This document shows, one piece after another, positions 1-8,611 of a stretch of DNA of 64,000 nt. Source of the stretch: Pinibacter soli (GTDB taxonomy: Bacteria > Bacteroidota > Bacteroidia > Chitinophagales > Chitinophagaceae); the NCBI RefSeq assembly GCF_029961145.1, contig NZ_JASBRG010000002.1:124001-188000 (forward strand), in the 5' to 3' direction. Numbering within the stretch: the first letter of the stretch is position 1; each line of letters opens with the position of its first letter. Position numbers and translations under genes: made by a program. The notes below the pieces were generated by a model. It was not told where the DNA came from. It searched no databases and saw only the letters and a list, made by a program, of their open reading frames with translations.

Positions 1-1160
1 GCGGCAGGTGTTGCCAGCCCCATGGCACATGGACACGCTATCACCAGCACAGCGATGCTGCGCATAAGTGCAGGTGTGAAATCTTTTAGAAAAATATAAT
101 TGAGGACGAAAGTCAGTACAGCAATTCCCAAAACCAACGGTACAAAAATGGCGCTGATCTTATCTGCCAGCAACTGAGCCGGGGGTTTATCCCCTTGTGC
201 TTTTTTAACAAGGTTTATAATGTTTGACAGAACCGAATCCTTAGCCTCCGCAGTCACAATAGCTTTTACAGTACCATCCGCGATAACACTGCCCCCAACA
301 AGTTTGTCTTTCGCATGTTTTTCCAGTGGCAGGCTTTCTCCTGTAATGATAGCCTCGTCCACACTTGCATCGCCCCACAGTATCTTACAATCTGCAGGAA
401 CCTGTTCTCCGGATTTTATTAAAACAAGATCGCCATTTTTAAGCTGAGTATTTTCTACCGGAAGGATGACTTCTTTATGGTCGCCGTCGAAGGCGATCAT
501 ATTTGCCATTACCTTTTGCGATTTCGCCAGCTTATTCAACGCACGTTGCGTGGTTTGCACAGATGCATCTTCGAGGTAGTTACCAAAAAATACAAGTGTT
601 ATAATTGTTGCTGTCGTTTCAAAGAAAAGATATTCATGTCCCCATCCTGCCAGCACACCGATAAGGCTATAAACAAAAGCCGCTGTTGAACCCAGTGCCA
701 CCAAAACATTCATATTCGGGTAACCACTTCTCAGGCTTTTAAATGCACTTTTTCCAAAGAAACTCATACCTGTTATGTACACCGGTAAACACAACGCCAA
801 CTGCACCCATCCATTCATTAACCAATGTATATGCACCCATTTGTCGATCATATGTAGCACAAGCACCAATGTAAATGGCAAACAGATGAGCACATATCTC
901 AACTGCTTATTCATGCCTTCACCGCTATGATCGTGGTCGTGTGCATGGCCTTCATGGTGGTGAACCACCTTATATCCGAGGTCTTCAATGCCCGTTTGCA
1001 AATGTGAAGCATCGGAGCCCTCAACAATTTCAAATGCAACATCTCCATCGATAGGACTCACCTTAACATTTTTCGCGCCCTGTTTTTCCAGATATTTTGA
1101 TATCGTGAGCGCACAATTTGCGCAATCCATCCCTTCTACTTTCCAGTTTTTTGTTTCCAT
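1..1160 (-). CDS. copA: Copper-type heavy-metal P-type ATPase, C-terminus beyond left edge
   Basis: Inner-membrane P1B ATPase that exports a soft metal, most likely Cu(I). The window holds residues 1-386, translated by hand from the minus strand. Visible parts are an N-terminal HMA domain with a GMDCANC metal site (C13, C16), a His-rich linker with four HD/HE pairs near residue 70-80, six membrane segments, an actuator domain with TGES (about 273-276), and the transmembrane CPC motif (376-378) followed by AMGLATP. CPC followed by GLATP is the copper-type form; zinc exporters usually differ after the CPC. The phosphorylation DKTGT motif and the nucleotide-binding domain would lie outside the window. 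The gene is divergent from tsaE. A silver or other soft-metal substrate cannot be excluded. Confidence 0.92.
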   Translation of the reverse strand, partial: METKNWKVEGMDCANCALTISKYLEKQGAKNVKVSPIDGDVAFEIVEGSDASHLQTGIEDLGYKVVHHHEGHAHDHDHSGEGMNKQLRYVLICLPFTLVLVLHMIDKWVHIHWLMNGWVQLALCLPVYITGMSFFGKSAFKSLRSGYPNMNVLVALGSTAAFVYSLIGVLAGWGHEYLFFETTATIITLVFFGNYLEDASVQTTQRALNKLAKSQKVMANMIAFDGDHKEVILPVENTQLKNGDLVLIKSGEQVPADCKILWGDASVDEAIITGESLPLEKHAKDKLVGGSVIADGTVKAIVTAEAKDSVLSNIINLVKKAQGDKPPAQLLADKISAIFVPLVLGIAVLTFVLNYIFLKDFTPALMRSIAVLVIACPCAMGLATPA

Positions 1161-1266
1161 AATTCGTCCTTTTTTGTCACGTCTGCAATTTACAACGGCT
1201 TTAAAGAAACTATCATGACGAGAAGCAACTCTTATAGAAACGATGTTGCAAAAGGGGCGAAATATG

Positions 1267-1427
1267 GCACGCAGATGACGCAGATTAAACTGATTTACAT
1301 TGATTTTCAAAACTGAATAACCGAGTAACTGAATAACTGAATGTTTATGTTCATCAGCGTCTTTAACTCGCAACACTCAGTTATTCAGTAATTCAGTAAT
1401 TTCTGCCAATCAGCTTCATCTGCGTGC
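1267..1427. repeat. Nested composite inverted repeat (two word families)
   Basis: Outer arms GCACGCAGATGA (1267-1278) and its exact complement (1416-1427). Inside them, tandem copies of the word TGAATAACTG (1313-1343) face the complementary series (1374-1400), with an 11-bp perfect core at 1330-1340/1377-1387. It lies between two divergent genes, so it cannot be simply a terminator. The right outer arm ends 8 nt before the tsaE -7 box. Confidence 0.8.
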
Positions 1428-1435
1428 TCACTGCC

Positions 1436-1443
1436 TATCTTTG
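1436..1443 (+). promoter_or_regulatory. Bacteroidota -7 box TATCTTTG for tsaE
   Basis: TATCTTTG fits the TAnnTTTG consensus exactly and ends 4 nt before the tsaE ATG at 1448. The transcript would be leaderless or nearly so. The short distance also supports the ATG at 1448 over the upstream in-frame GTG at 1424. Confidence 0.6.
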
Positions 1444-1447
1444 TACC

Positions 1448-1855
1448 ATGCAGCTGACATTTACATTGGATGAACTACCTGCAGTCGCAGAAAAATTCTG
1501 GCAGGAAAATGAGGGGAAAAAAGTCTTTTCCTTTCATGGCAACATGGGTGCAGGAAAAACAACTTTTATAATGGCACTGGCAAAGGCCAAAAAAGTAAAA
1601 AACACCATTAGCAGTCCTACCTATTCTATTATTAACGAGTATGGATACGACAGTGGGAAAATATACCACATGGACCTTTACCGGCTGAAAGACACTGAGG
1701 AAGCTATACAGGCAGGAGTGGAAGATGCCCTTTACAGCGGAAACATTTGCCTGGTAGAATGGCCGGAAAGAGCTGTGGAATTATTTCCGGACGACAATGT
1801 AAATGTTTACCTGGAAGTCGTTAACGGCTCAACACGTAATATTTCAATAAAATAG
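1448..1855 (+). CDS. tsaE: tRNA threonylcarbamoyladenosine biosynthesis ATPase TsaE
   Basis: P-loop ATPase that works with TsaB and TsaD to install threonylcarbamoyl on A37 of ANN-decoding tRNAs in the cytoplasm. The 135-residue protein shows the Walker A segment GNMGAGKTTF near residues 32-41, the family signature SSPTYSIINEY after it, and the HMDLYRL and LVEWPER motifs typical of TsaE. Length fits the family. The start at ATG 1448 is chosen because a -7 box lies immediately upstream and the family begins close to this Met. It is followed by ald 101 bp downstream; the tsaE-ald pair is, from memory, common in Bacteroidota. Confidence 0.95.
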   Translation: MQLTFTLDELPAVAEKFWQENEGKKVFSFHGNMGAGKTTFIMALAKAKKVKNTISSPTYSIINEYGYDSGKIYHMDLYRLKDTEEAIQAGVEDALYSGNICLVEWPERAVELFPDDNVNVYLEVVNGSTRNISIK

Positions 1856-1910
1856 ATTAGTTATTTTTGGAGTCGGGATAAATAAATACCCTGCATTCAG
1901 GAAGAAACTT

Positions 1911-1918
1911 TATGTTTG
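1911..1918 (+). promoter_or_regulatory. Candidate -7 box TATGTTTG for ald
   Basis: TATGTTTG matches TAnnTTTG and lies 38 nt upstream of the ald ATG. A second match, TATTTTTG, lies at 1862-1869. No clear -33 element was found, so which one is used is open. Confidence 0.4.
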
Positions 1919-1956
1919 ACTTCCCGTTTTTTTGAAAAATAAATGATTCTTGCCTC

Positions 1957-3171
1957 ATGGCGCAACAAAGACCACTTATAAGCACTTCTTTCAGCTACGA
2001 AACACTAGAAGAAACATTGGATGTTAAGCCCAAAGGCGAGTCAATCAGCATTGGTATCCCCAAGGAAACAGCCTTCCAGGAAAACCGCGTGGCACTAACT
2101 CCCGAAGCCGTAAGTGTTTTGGTAAGCAATGGCCACCACGTGTACATAGAGCATAACGCGGGAGATGCATCTCATTTTCGCGATAAAGAATACAGTGAGG
2201 CAGGCGGGAAGATCGTTTATAACAAAGAAGATATTTACAAAGCACCTATAGTAGTGAAATCTGCGCCGGTGGTGGAGGAAGATCTCCCCTACCTGCAAGC
2301 CGGCCAGGTCATCATTTCTCCAATGCACCTGAGCGTAATGAAATCTGAGTGGCTGGAAAAAATGATGGAAAAACGCATTACCGCATTGGCATTTGAACAC
2401 CTGAAGGATGACAGCGGCACATTACCTATCGTTCGCAGCATGAGCGAAATAGCGGGCAATGCCGTAATGTTGATTGCAGGGCAATATCTTGGTTCTGCCA
2501 ATCATGGGAAAGGTGTATTGCTCGGAGGCATTTCGGGTGTACCGCCAACAAAAGTCATCATCATTGGTGCTGGTGTTGTAGGAGAATATGCTGCAAGAGC
2601 GGCCCTCGCATTGGGCGCATCAGTGAAAGTTTTTGACAATAGCGTTTACAGATTAAAAAGACTGCAGAATAATATCGGCCAGCGTCTCTGGACCTCGGTT
2701 CTTGAGCCAAAAATTTTGGCGAAACAATTAAAAACCTGCGAGGTTGCGGTGGGTGCGCTTGGCTCAAACGGGGGAAGAACGCCAATCGTTGTTTCCGAAG
2801 AAATGGTGAGCAACATGCGTCCCGGCAGTGTGATCATTGACGTGAGTACAGACCGTGGCGGCTGTTTTGAAACTTCAGAAATCACCAGCCATGAGAACCC
2901 GATATTTATGAAATATGGCGTTATTCATTATGGCGTTCCCAATATTCCTTCAGGCTTTTCACGCACCGCTTCGCAAGCGATCAGCAACGTGTTGATGCCG
3001 TTGTTAATTGAGGCAGGAGATGCAGGAGGATTTGAAAACCTGATCTGGCACAAGGTAAATTTGCGCAGCGGCATTTATCTGTTCAAGGGCGCTCTTACCA
3101 ATTTCCACTTGAGCGAAAGATTTGACCTGAAATATACTGATCTGAATCTGTTGATTGCGAGCCAGCGTTAA
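1957..3171 (+). CDS. ald: Alanine dehydrogenase
   Basis: NAD-dependent enzyme interconverting L-alanine and pyruvate plus ammonia. The 404-residue protein has the AlaDh/PNT N-terminal domain with the GIPKET and ENRVALTP motifs (pyruvate-binding Arg about residue 44), the conserved SPMHLS segment near 121-126, and a Rossmann NAD domain with GAGVVG at 204-209 and an acidic residue at the end of the second strand (VKVFD). An N-terminal extension of about 30 residues relative to short bacterial Ald is typical of the Bacteroidota form as I recall it. The C-terminal region lacks the membrane domains of transhydrogenases, which argues against PntA. Confidence 0.9.
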   Translation: MAQQRPLISTSFSYETLEETLDVKPKGESISIGIPKETAFQENRVALTPEAVSVLVSNGHHVYIEHNAGDASHFRDKEYSEAGGKIVYNKEDIYKAPIVVKSAPVVEEDLPYLQAGQVIISPMHLSVMKSEWLEKMMEKRITALAFEHLKDDSGTLPIVRSMSEIAGNAVMLIAGQYLGSANHGKGVLLGGISGVPPTKVIIIGAGVVGEYAARAALALGASVKVFDNSVYRLKRLQNNIGQRLWTSVLEPKILAKQLKTCEVAVGALGSNGGRTPIVVSEEMVSNMRPGSVIIDVSTDRGGCFETSEITSHENPIFMKYGVIHYGVPNIPSGFSRTASQAISNVLMPLLIEAGDAGGFENLIWHKVNLRSGIYLFKGALTNFHLSERFDLKYTDLNLLIASQR

Positions 3172-3195
3172 ATCAAACAATTTTCCTTACTAGCT

Positions 3196-3227
3196 GTTAC
3201 CCTTTTGAAAAATAACAAAAGGGTAAC
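3196..3227. terminator. 12-bp perfect hairpin between ald and the 2H phosphoesterase gene
   Basis: Arms GTTACCCTTTTG (3196-3207) and CAAAAGGGTAAC (3216-3227) with the 8-nt loop AAAAATAA. No U-tract follows, so termination is plausible but unproven. The ATG of the next gene is only 9 nt downstream, so the hairpin could instead affect its translation. Confidence 0.5.
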
Positions 3228-3236
3228 GTTGCTAAC

Positions 3237-3806
3237 ATGAGCAGAGATCTCTACTTCATCGCCATCATTCCTCCACAAGATATTTGCGATGAAATAACAT
3301 CTTTCAAAATGGAAATTGCCAGTGACTACGATAGTCACAGAGCGCTGAAAGTTATTCCCCACATTACTTTAAAAGCGCCATTCAAAATGCCGGCAGCGCA
3401 TCACGCGGGACTGTTTAAATGGTTTAGCGAATTGTATGTTAACACAGGACCATTTACAATAGACCTTAACAATTTTGGGGCGTTTCACAACAAAAACAAT
3501 CCTGTGATATTTGTGCATCCGGTTATGAATGTACAATTGGCGGCCGTTCAAAAAGAGATCATTCGAAGTTTTCACAATCATTATCCGGAAATAACGATCA
3601 TGGATATCGAACACAAGTTTACACCACACATGACCGTTGCTTATCGTGATCTGGAATTTTCACGCTTCCAGGAAGCATGGAAAGTATATCATGACAAGGA
3701 ATACAAGAGAACGTTTACTGTAATTGATTTTCATTTGTTGCAGCATGACGGCGTGAAGTGGAATATTGCGGAGACGTACGGGTTAAGTAAAAATAAAAAA
3801 TTGTAA
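3237..3806 (+). CDS. 2'-5' RNA ligase / 2H phosphoesterase family protein
   Basis: Cytoplasmic protein of the 2H phosphoesterase superfamily (ThpR/LigT and YjcG relatives), which hydrolyse or ligate 2',5' or cyclic phosphodiester bonds in RNA. The 189-residue sequence has the two hallmark H-x-T/S-x motifs: HITL at about 42-45 and HMTV at about 131-134, each followed by a hydrophobic strand. The paired spacing of about 90 residues is normal for the fold. The physiological substrate is not evident. It is convergent with lpxD and separated from ald by a short hairpin. Confidence 0.85.
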   Translation: MSRDLYFIAIIPPQDICDEITSFKMEIASDYDSHRALKVIPHITLKAPFKMPAAHHAGLFKWFSELYVNTGPFTIDLNNFGAFHNKNNPVIFVHPVMNVQLAAVQKEIIRSFHNHYPEITIMDIEHKFTPHMTVAYRDLEFSRFQEAWKVYHDKEYKRTFTVIDFHLLQHDGVKWNIAETYGLSKNKKL

Positions 3807-3895
3807 GGCGAATCGCACTAGCCCTGTGATGCCATGAATGTGCAACAAAATATTCGGAGCAGCGCACATTTGTGTTGTGCCCCAAAAATGAAAAA

Positions 3896-3916
3896 GGGGC
3901 GAATTGCATTCGCCCC
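3896..3916. repeat. GGGGCGAAT palindrome
   Basis: Perfect 9-bp arms, GGGGCGAAT (3896-3904) and ATTCGCCCC (3908-3916), loop TGC, in the gap between two convergent genes. A shorter copy lies at 14777-14795, so this is a dispersed unit. It could serve as a bidirectional terminator for the flanking genes, though no T-run follows. Confidence 0.7.
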
Positions 3917-3938
3917 CACAGATACACCGAAATATTAT

Positions 3939-4985
3939 TTAAACCCTCTCTGTTAACAATTGTTTCACCAATTGCTCCAGTTCAGATAATCTCTTTTCAA
4001 GATCAGGAAGATTGCGGCTAAGCGCCTGGCTGCGCAACGCACTTGTGTAATCAAATGCCGGACTGCCGGTAACGGCAGTGTTTGGCGTTTTGATACTTTT
4101 ACTTACACCACTCTGCGCATTGATTTTACTGCCATCAGCAATAGAGATATGACCAACAATGCCGGCTTGTCCGCCGATCATCACGTTCTTACCAAGTTTG
4201 GTACTACCGCTCACGCCGCTTTGTGCAGCCATCACAGTATTGTTGCCAACTTCTACGTTGTGTGCAACCTGGATAAGGTTATCCAGTTTCGCACCGGATT
4301 TAATGAGCGTAGAGCCTATGGTAGCGCGGTCAATAGTAGCATTGGCGCCTATTTCCACGTTGTCTTCAACCACTACATTACCAATTTGTGGCACTTTTTT
4401 AAAGCTGCCGTCAGCCTGCGGCGCAAAACCAAATCCGTCACTTCCTATTACAGTACCGGCATGAACAGTAACATTTTTGCCAAGCACACAATCAAAGTAG
4501 ATTTTTACTCCTGCGTGCAAGATCGTATTGTCACCAATTTTCACATTATTACCAAGGAACGTGCCGGGGAATATTTTTACGTTATTGCCGATCACTACAT
4601 TTTCACCCAAGTACACAAATGCGCCGATGAAAATGTTTTCACCCAGTTTCGCAGTGGTCGAAATATAAGAAGGTTGTTGAATTCCTGTAAGCTGTTGCGT
4701 CATTATTTCCTGGTATTTGGATAACAATGTGGCAAAAGCGGAATAAGCATCGGGAACGCGAATAAGTGTCGCATTTATGGGTTCCTTCAACTCCTGAGCT
4801 TCATTTACTATAATGATGGAAGCTTCAGTTTTATACAAAAAGTCTTCGTATTTGGGATTGGCTAAGAAGGATAATTGGCCTTTTGTAGCTTCTTCAATTT
4901 TTCCAAATGAACCAACGGCAGCTTCAGGGTTACCGTCAACTTTTCCATTGATAAGAAGCGCAATTTGGGCAGCAGAAAATTGCAT
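3939..4985 (-). CDS. lpxD: UDP-3-O-acylglucosamine N-acyltransferase LpxD
   Basis: Adds the second acyl chain (N-linked 3-hydroxyacyl) to UDP-3-O-acylglucosamine in lipid A synthesis, using acyl-ACP in the cytoplasm. The 348-residue protein has an N-terminal uridine-binding domain (about 1-100), a long left-handed beta helix of hexapeptide repeats (about 108-300), the catalytic His in AHNVEVGNN near residue 242, and a C-terminal helix. The start is placed at the ATG at 4985 because the upstream in-frame TTG adds only two residues and the family normally begins M-x-F-x-A. The HD hydrolase gene lies directly upstream in the same direction. Confidence 0.95.
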   Translation of the reverse strand: MQFSAAQIALLINGKVDGNPEAAVGSFGKIEEATKGQLSFLANPKYEDFLYKTEASIIIVNEAQELKEPINATLIRVPDAYSAFATLLSKYQEIMTQQLTGIQQPSYISTTAKLGENIFIGAFVYLGENVVIGNNVKIFPGTFLGNNVKIGDNTILHAGVKIYFDCVLGKNVTVHAGTVIGSDGFGFAPQADGSFKKVPQIGNVVVEDNVEIGANATIDRATIGSTLIKSGAKLDNLIQVAHNVEVGNNTVMAAQSGVSGSTKLGKNVMIGGQAGIVGHISIADGSKINAQSGVSKSIKTPNTAVTGSPAFDYTSALRSQALSRNLPDLEKRLSELEQLVKQLLTERV

Positions 4986-5060
4986 ACTCAATTTTAATAT
5001 TTGTTAAGAGTTAATGTTTAAACCTTTAAGTAAACTTTTCCTTATACTCTTTGGCTTTTT

Positions 5061-6281
5061 TTAAACATTAAGAAAGCAAATGTAGTGTTTTTTCACAGGG
5101 CTTGACAAATTCCGGTGAATTAGTGCGTTATCCACTTGTGAAATATCTTTCACAGATCCGTCCTTGAATAGAATATTGATACTTTCTTCGGTAGGGTCAT
5201 ACGTTGTGTTGATAGCTTCCCCACTGAAAACATAGTATTCTGCTTCGTTTTCAGCGATATTTAATGTATTACAAATTTTTTCCTTTATTGTTTTTTCAAG
5301 ATTGGGATCAATCGGGTTGGGCGATAATTTCAGCTTATAGAGCTTTCTGTTAATTAAAGATGTACTCAAAAAAGACAGTACCTTATCTTGATGGAACATC
5401 CATTTTTTAAACGTGCTGACCAGGTCGGTGTCATCGAGCAAGCAGAACTTATCCAGATGGTCTGCAAGATTATTGCCAGCTGATGGATTGTGCAGGAAAA
5501 AATCAAGCATTGGCGTTGAGCAGTCTACCTGAACACCATTTTTTACCAGCTCTTTTGCGCGGGCAATTACTTTAACCAACATCATTTCTGCGCTTAGAAC
5601 GGTTTTGTGCAGATACACCTGCCAATACATAAGTCTTCTTGCAACAAGGAATTTTTCAATCGAATAGATCGCTTTTTCTTCCACCATCAATTCATCATTA
5701 TGAACGGTTAGCATTTTTAAAATACGATCGTAGCCAATTACACCTTCAGAAACGCCGGTAAAAAAACTGTCCCTCGTTAGGTAATCCATTCTGTCAACGT
5801 CCAGTTGCCCGGAAACCAACTGATGCAAAAACGGTTTATTGTACTTGTTCGTGAAAATATCAATCGCAAGCTTCAGCTGTCCTTCAAATATCTCATTGAA
5901 GTGCTGCATGATCAGCAACGATATTTTTTCATGATGTACTTTTTCTATAAGCGTTTTTTCCAGCGCATGTGAAAACGGACCGTGCCCGATATCGTGTAGC
6001 AGAATCGCAATCTTTGCGCCAAGTTCTTCTTCAGTTGTTATTGCGATGCCTTTATTTTTTAGCTCACCCAACGCGCAACACATCAGGTGATACGCCCCGA
6101 GTGAGTGATGCAAACGCGTATGCACTGCACCAGGGTACACGAGCGAAGCAAACGCCATCTGGTGAATGCGGCGCAAACGCTGGTAGTAGGGATGGGCAAT
6201 GATTTGTAGTAAAAGCGGATGATCTATTGTTATAAAGCCGTAAACGGGATCGTTGATTATTTTTCGGGTCACATTTGCCAT
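5061..6281 (-). CDS. HD-domain phosphohydrolase, SAMHD1-like
   Basis: Predicted metal-dependent phosphohydrolase of the HD superfamily, in the branch that includes dNTP triphosphohydrolases such as SAMHD1 and YwfO. The 406-residue protein has the TRLHHSLG element near 55-62, the HD pair in LLHDIGHGPFSH (H96, D97), and DVDRMDYLTRD further on, together the metal and substrate site. The first half is catalytic; the C-terminal 150 residues are a helical region followed by a small alpha/beta tail. Substrate is unproven; dNTP hydrolysis is the family expectation. It is divergent from porX and upstream of lpxD. Confidence 0.85.
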   Translation of the reverse strand: MANVTRKIINDPVYGFITIDHPLLLQIIAHPYYQRLRRIHQMAFASLVYPGAVHTRLHHSLGAYHLMCCALGELKNKGIAITTEEELGAKIAILLHDIGHGPFSHALEKTLIEKVHHEKISLLIMQHFNEIFEGQLKLAIDIFTNKYNKPFLHQLVSGQLDVDRMDYLTRDSFFTGVSEGVIGYDRILKMLTVHNDELMVEEKAIYSIEKFLVARRLMYWQVYLHKTVLSAEMMLVKVIARAKELVKNGVQVDCSTPMLDFFLHNPSAGNNLADHLDKFCLLDDTDLVSTFKKWMFHQDKVLSFLSTSLINRKLYKLKLSPNPIDPNLEKTIKEKICNTLNIAENEAEYYVFSGEAINTTYDPTEESINILFKDGSVKDISQVDNALIHRNLSSPVKKHYICFLNV

Positions 6282-6319
6282 GCTGTTTCAGCTTTGTTAA
6301 ATTAATTTTTGCGAAAGCT

Positions 6320-6327
6320 CAAAAGTA
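6320..6327 (-). promoter_or_regulatory. -7 box TACTTTTG for the HD hydrolase
   Basis: On the minus strand TACTTTTG matches TAnnTTTG, 38 nt upstream of the ATG at 6281. It faces the porX candidate box at 6349-6356. Confidence 0.5.
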
Positions 6328-6348
6328 CAATTTAGTGAAGGGAAAATT

Positions 6349-6356
6349 TATTTTTG
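6349..6356 (+). promoter_or_regulatory. -7 box TATTTTTG, candidate porX promoter
   Basis: Exact TAnnTTTG match on the plus strand, 165 nt upstream of porX. If used, the porX leader would contain the whole 6385-6503 inverted repeat. Confidence 0.4.
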
Positions 6357-6376
6357 AACTATAACCTTTAAGGATA

Positions 6377-6514
6377 ATTAATAATTAATAAAGAATAATT
6401 AATAAGACTACATTCGTTATAGGATGTTGCTATTTGCTTCTTTTTAAAAGACTTGTAACATTGCTTTGTCAGGGCCATCGCCCTATTAATTATTCTTTAT
6501 TAAATTATTAATTA
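6377..6514. repeat. TTAATAAAG-family inverted repeat, 20-bp perfect core
   Basis: Core arm TTAATAAAGAATAATTAATA at 6385-6404 is exactly complementary to 6484-6503, with an 80-nt loop. Flanking TAATTA repeats extend both arms imperfectly. The same 20-mer recurs exactly at 32875-32894. The right arm ends 8 nt before the porX ATG. Confidence 0.85.
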
Positions 6515-6521
6515 CTATAAA

Positions 6522-8081
6522 ATGGCGGTAGCTAAAATTCTTTGGGTGGATGATGAAATGGAAAGCTTACAATCACAGAAAATGTTTTTGGAAAACAAGG
6601 GATATGAAGTACACACTTTATCAAATGGATTTGACGCGATAGATTACGTGAAAGAACATATGGTAGATGTTGTGTTGCTAGATGAATCCATGCCTGGCAT
6701 TTCCGGCCTTGAAACGCTTGCCAAGATCAAAGAAATACGCCAGCAAATTCCTGTAATCATGATCACCAAAAATGAAACAGAGAATGTGATGGACGATGCT
6801 ATCGGCAGCCAAATCAGCGATTACCTTATTAAACCGGTAAACCCAAACCAGGTTTTGCTTAGCCTCAAAAAACTTCTGGACAATAAAAGATTAGTAGCGG
6901 AAAAAACCACGTCAGCCTATCAGCAGGAATTCAGGAATTTGTTCATGGCGCTAAGCAGCAACCCCGATTATAACGAGTGGATGGAAATTTATAAAAAGCT
7001 TGTGTACTGGGAACTTGAAATGGAAAAGAGCGACAGTCCTGAAATGCGTGAAGTTTTTCAAACGCAGAAAGAAGAAGCGAATACAGAGTTTGGAAAATTT
7101 ATTGCAAAAAATTACGCTTCATGGGTAAATCCTAAAAGCACCGATCTTCCAATAATGTCGCACACTTTGCTACAGTACAAAGTATTGCCGCATTTGGAGA
7201 AAGGCATTCCCACTTTTTTTGTGTTGATCGATAACTTACGTTTTGATCAGTGGAAAGCCATCCAGCCAATATTTGCCGAAAGCTTTCGCATACAGCAGGA
7301 AGAATCGTTTTACGCCATCCTGCCTACAGCCACACAATACGCACGCAATGCAATTTTCGCAGGCATGCTGCCTATTGACATTGAGAAGAAATTCCCTGTT
7401 CAATGGAAAAATGATGACGAAGAAGGCGGAAAGAATTTGTATGAAGAAGAGTTTTTTAAAGATCAGTTGAAACGTCTGAAAAAAGACAACCTGCGGACTT
7501 CTTATACAAAAGTGCTCAATCATAATGCCGGACAAGATCTGGTGAATAATATTCACAATTTGCTGGATAACGACCTCAATGTGATTGTGTACAATTTCGT
7601 AGACATGCTTAGCCATGCACGTACAGAAATGGAAGTACTGAAAGAACTGGCAAATGATGAGATGAGCTACAGAAGTATTACTGCCAGCTGGTTTGAGCAT
7701 TCGCCATTACATCAGGCGCTGAAGCGAATCGCTGATAAAAAAGTAAATATCATCCTTGCTACTGATCACGGAAGCGTGCGTGTAAACAGTCCGCACAAGG
7801 TTATCGGAGATAAACAAACAACGACTAACCTTCGCTACAAACATGGTCGCAATCTCAACTACGAACCTAAAGAAGTAATTGCTTTCCGCGATCCCCGTGA
7901 GGCAGGTCTTCCCACACCAACGGTAAATTCTTCTTTCATTTTCGCAAAAGCAGACGGTTACCTGTGTTATCCCAACAATTATAACTATTTCGCAAACTAT
8001 TACCGCAACAGTTTCCAACACGGCGGCGTAAGCCTCGAGGAAATGATTATTCCGGTAATCAAAATGACCGGGAAAGTTTAA
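6522..8081 (+). CDS. porX: PorX-like response regulator with PglZ domain
   Basis: Response regulator that in Bacteroidota controls type IX secretion and gliding genes together with PorY and SigP. The 519-residue protein has an N-terminal receiver domain (about 4-120) with the acidic pair D10-D11, phosphoacceptor D54 in VVLLDESMPG, and the conserved Lys in LIKPVN near 105. A helical linker leads to a PglZ domain (about 200-515), an alkaline-phosphatase-like metal-binding fold; DNLRFDQW and ATDHGS carry the likely zinc ligands. Length and architecture match PorX closely. No sensor kinase gene is adjacent, as is usual for porX. The gene is monocistronic here and divergent from the HD hydrolase. 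Confidence 0.93.
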   Translation: MAVAKILWVDDEMESLQSQKMFLENKGYEVHTLSNGFDAIDYVKEHMVDVVLLDESMPGISGLETLAKIKEIRQQIPVIMITKNETENVMDDAIGSQISDYLIKPVNPNQVLLSLKKLLDNKRLVAEKTTSAYQQEFRNLFMALSSNPDYNEWMEIYKKLVYWELEMEKSDSPEMREVFQTQKEEANTEFGKFIAKNYASWVNPKSTDLPIMSHTLLQYKVLPHLEKGIPTFFVLIDNLRFDQWKAIQPIFAESFRIQQEESFYAILPTATQYARNAIFAGMLPIDIEKKFPVQWKNDDEEGGKNLYEEEFFKDQLKRLKKDNLRTSYTKVLNHNAGQDLVNNIHNLLDNDLNVIVYNFVDMLSHARTEMEVLKELANDEMSYRSITASWFEHSPLHQALKRIADKKVNIILATDHGSVRVNSPHKVIGDKQTTTNLRYKHGRNLNYEPKEVIAFRDPREAGLPTPTVNSSFIFAKADGYLCYPNNYNYFANYYRNSFQHGGVSLEEMIIPVIKMTGKV

Positions 8082-8117
8082 TTTGAAAATATGGGAATTT
8101 GAAATTTGAAAATTACT

Positions 8118-8217
8118 GGAACGCTGATTCTCATGATTTTTCAAGATTTTTTAGTCCAGTTAGTAACACAGACTCGGTTTTTTCAGATCATAATAATCAT
8201 GAAAATCTGCGTTCTCC
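8118..8217. repeat. GAACGCAGATTTTCATGATT-family inverted repeat
   Basis: Left arm from 8118 (GGAACGCTGATTCTCATG) and right arm AATCATGAAAATCTGCGTTC (8195-8214) are imperfect complements. The right arm is an exact complement of the 20-mer at 16481 and 60695. A separate run of the TTTGAAATTTGAAAA word starts at the porX stop codon (8079-8115). Confidence 0.8.
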
Positions 8218-8288
8218 CTAATTTTGGGTGCTTCGCGCCTTGTGGATAATTTGGGGCTAACTAATATGTCCAAAAAGCTTAATAGGCT

Positions 8289-8296
8289 TAGATTTG
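8289..8296 (+). promoter_or_regulatory. -7 box TAGATTTG upstream of the 90-residue gene
   Basis: Exact TAnnTTTG match 37 nt before the ATG at 8334. Confidence 0.45.
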
Positions 8297-8333
8297 CGGT
8301 GGATGAAATTGAGTATTCAGAAAACAGACGAGC

Positions 8334-8606
8334 ATGAAATACACGCAAAACACGTTAGAAAAAGTAGAAAGAATTTTATTGGAAAATGATTATATCATTC
8401 GTTATGAAAGAGGCTCTTTTCAAAGCGGTTATTGTATTTTGGAAGCTAAAAAAGTAGTCGTTCTCAATAAATTCCTTACAGTAGAGGGCAGAATCAACAC
8501 CTTAGCAGATATTATTCCTCAACTTAATATTACTCCCGATACATTAAGCAACGAATCACGTAAAACATATGAGGAAGCGATGACGATGAAAAGAGATGCA
8601 GAGTAA
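8334..8606 (+). CDS. Small conserved protein of unknown function (90 aa)
   Basis: Soluble 90-residue protein with no signal peptide or membrane segment. The sequence is a helix (TLEKVERILLEN), a beta-rich centre (IIRYERGSFQSGYCILEAKKVVVLNKFL) and a C-terminal helix with charged residues. The RYERGSFQSG and VVVLNKFLTVEGRI segments look strongly conserved and I recall similar proteins across Bacteroidota, but no function is known to me. A -7 box upstream and a strong terminator downstream (8712-8746) suggest an independent transcription unit. The coding pattern and start codon are convincing. Confidence 0.75.
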   Translation: MKYTQNTLEKVERILLENDYIIRYERGSFQSGYCILEAKKVVVLNKFLTVEGRINTLADIIPQLNITPDTLSNESRKTYEEAMTMKRDAE

Positions 8607-8611
8607 TGTGG

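Noticed and set aside
477-689. Plus-strand open frames at 220-447, 477-689 and 988-1218
   Set aside because: They are antisense to the copper ATPase, whose frame has clear P1B motifs.
1313-1400. CRISPR array suggested by short repeated words
   Set aside because: Words are contiguous or overlapping, without unique spacers of constant length, and no cas gene is near.
8241-8249. TGTGGATAA, a perfect DnaA-box complement
   Set aside because: A single site without a cluster is expected by chance in 64 kb; not evidence of an origin.
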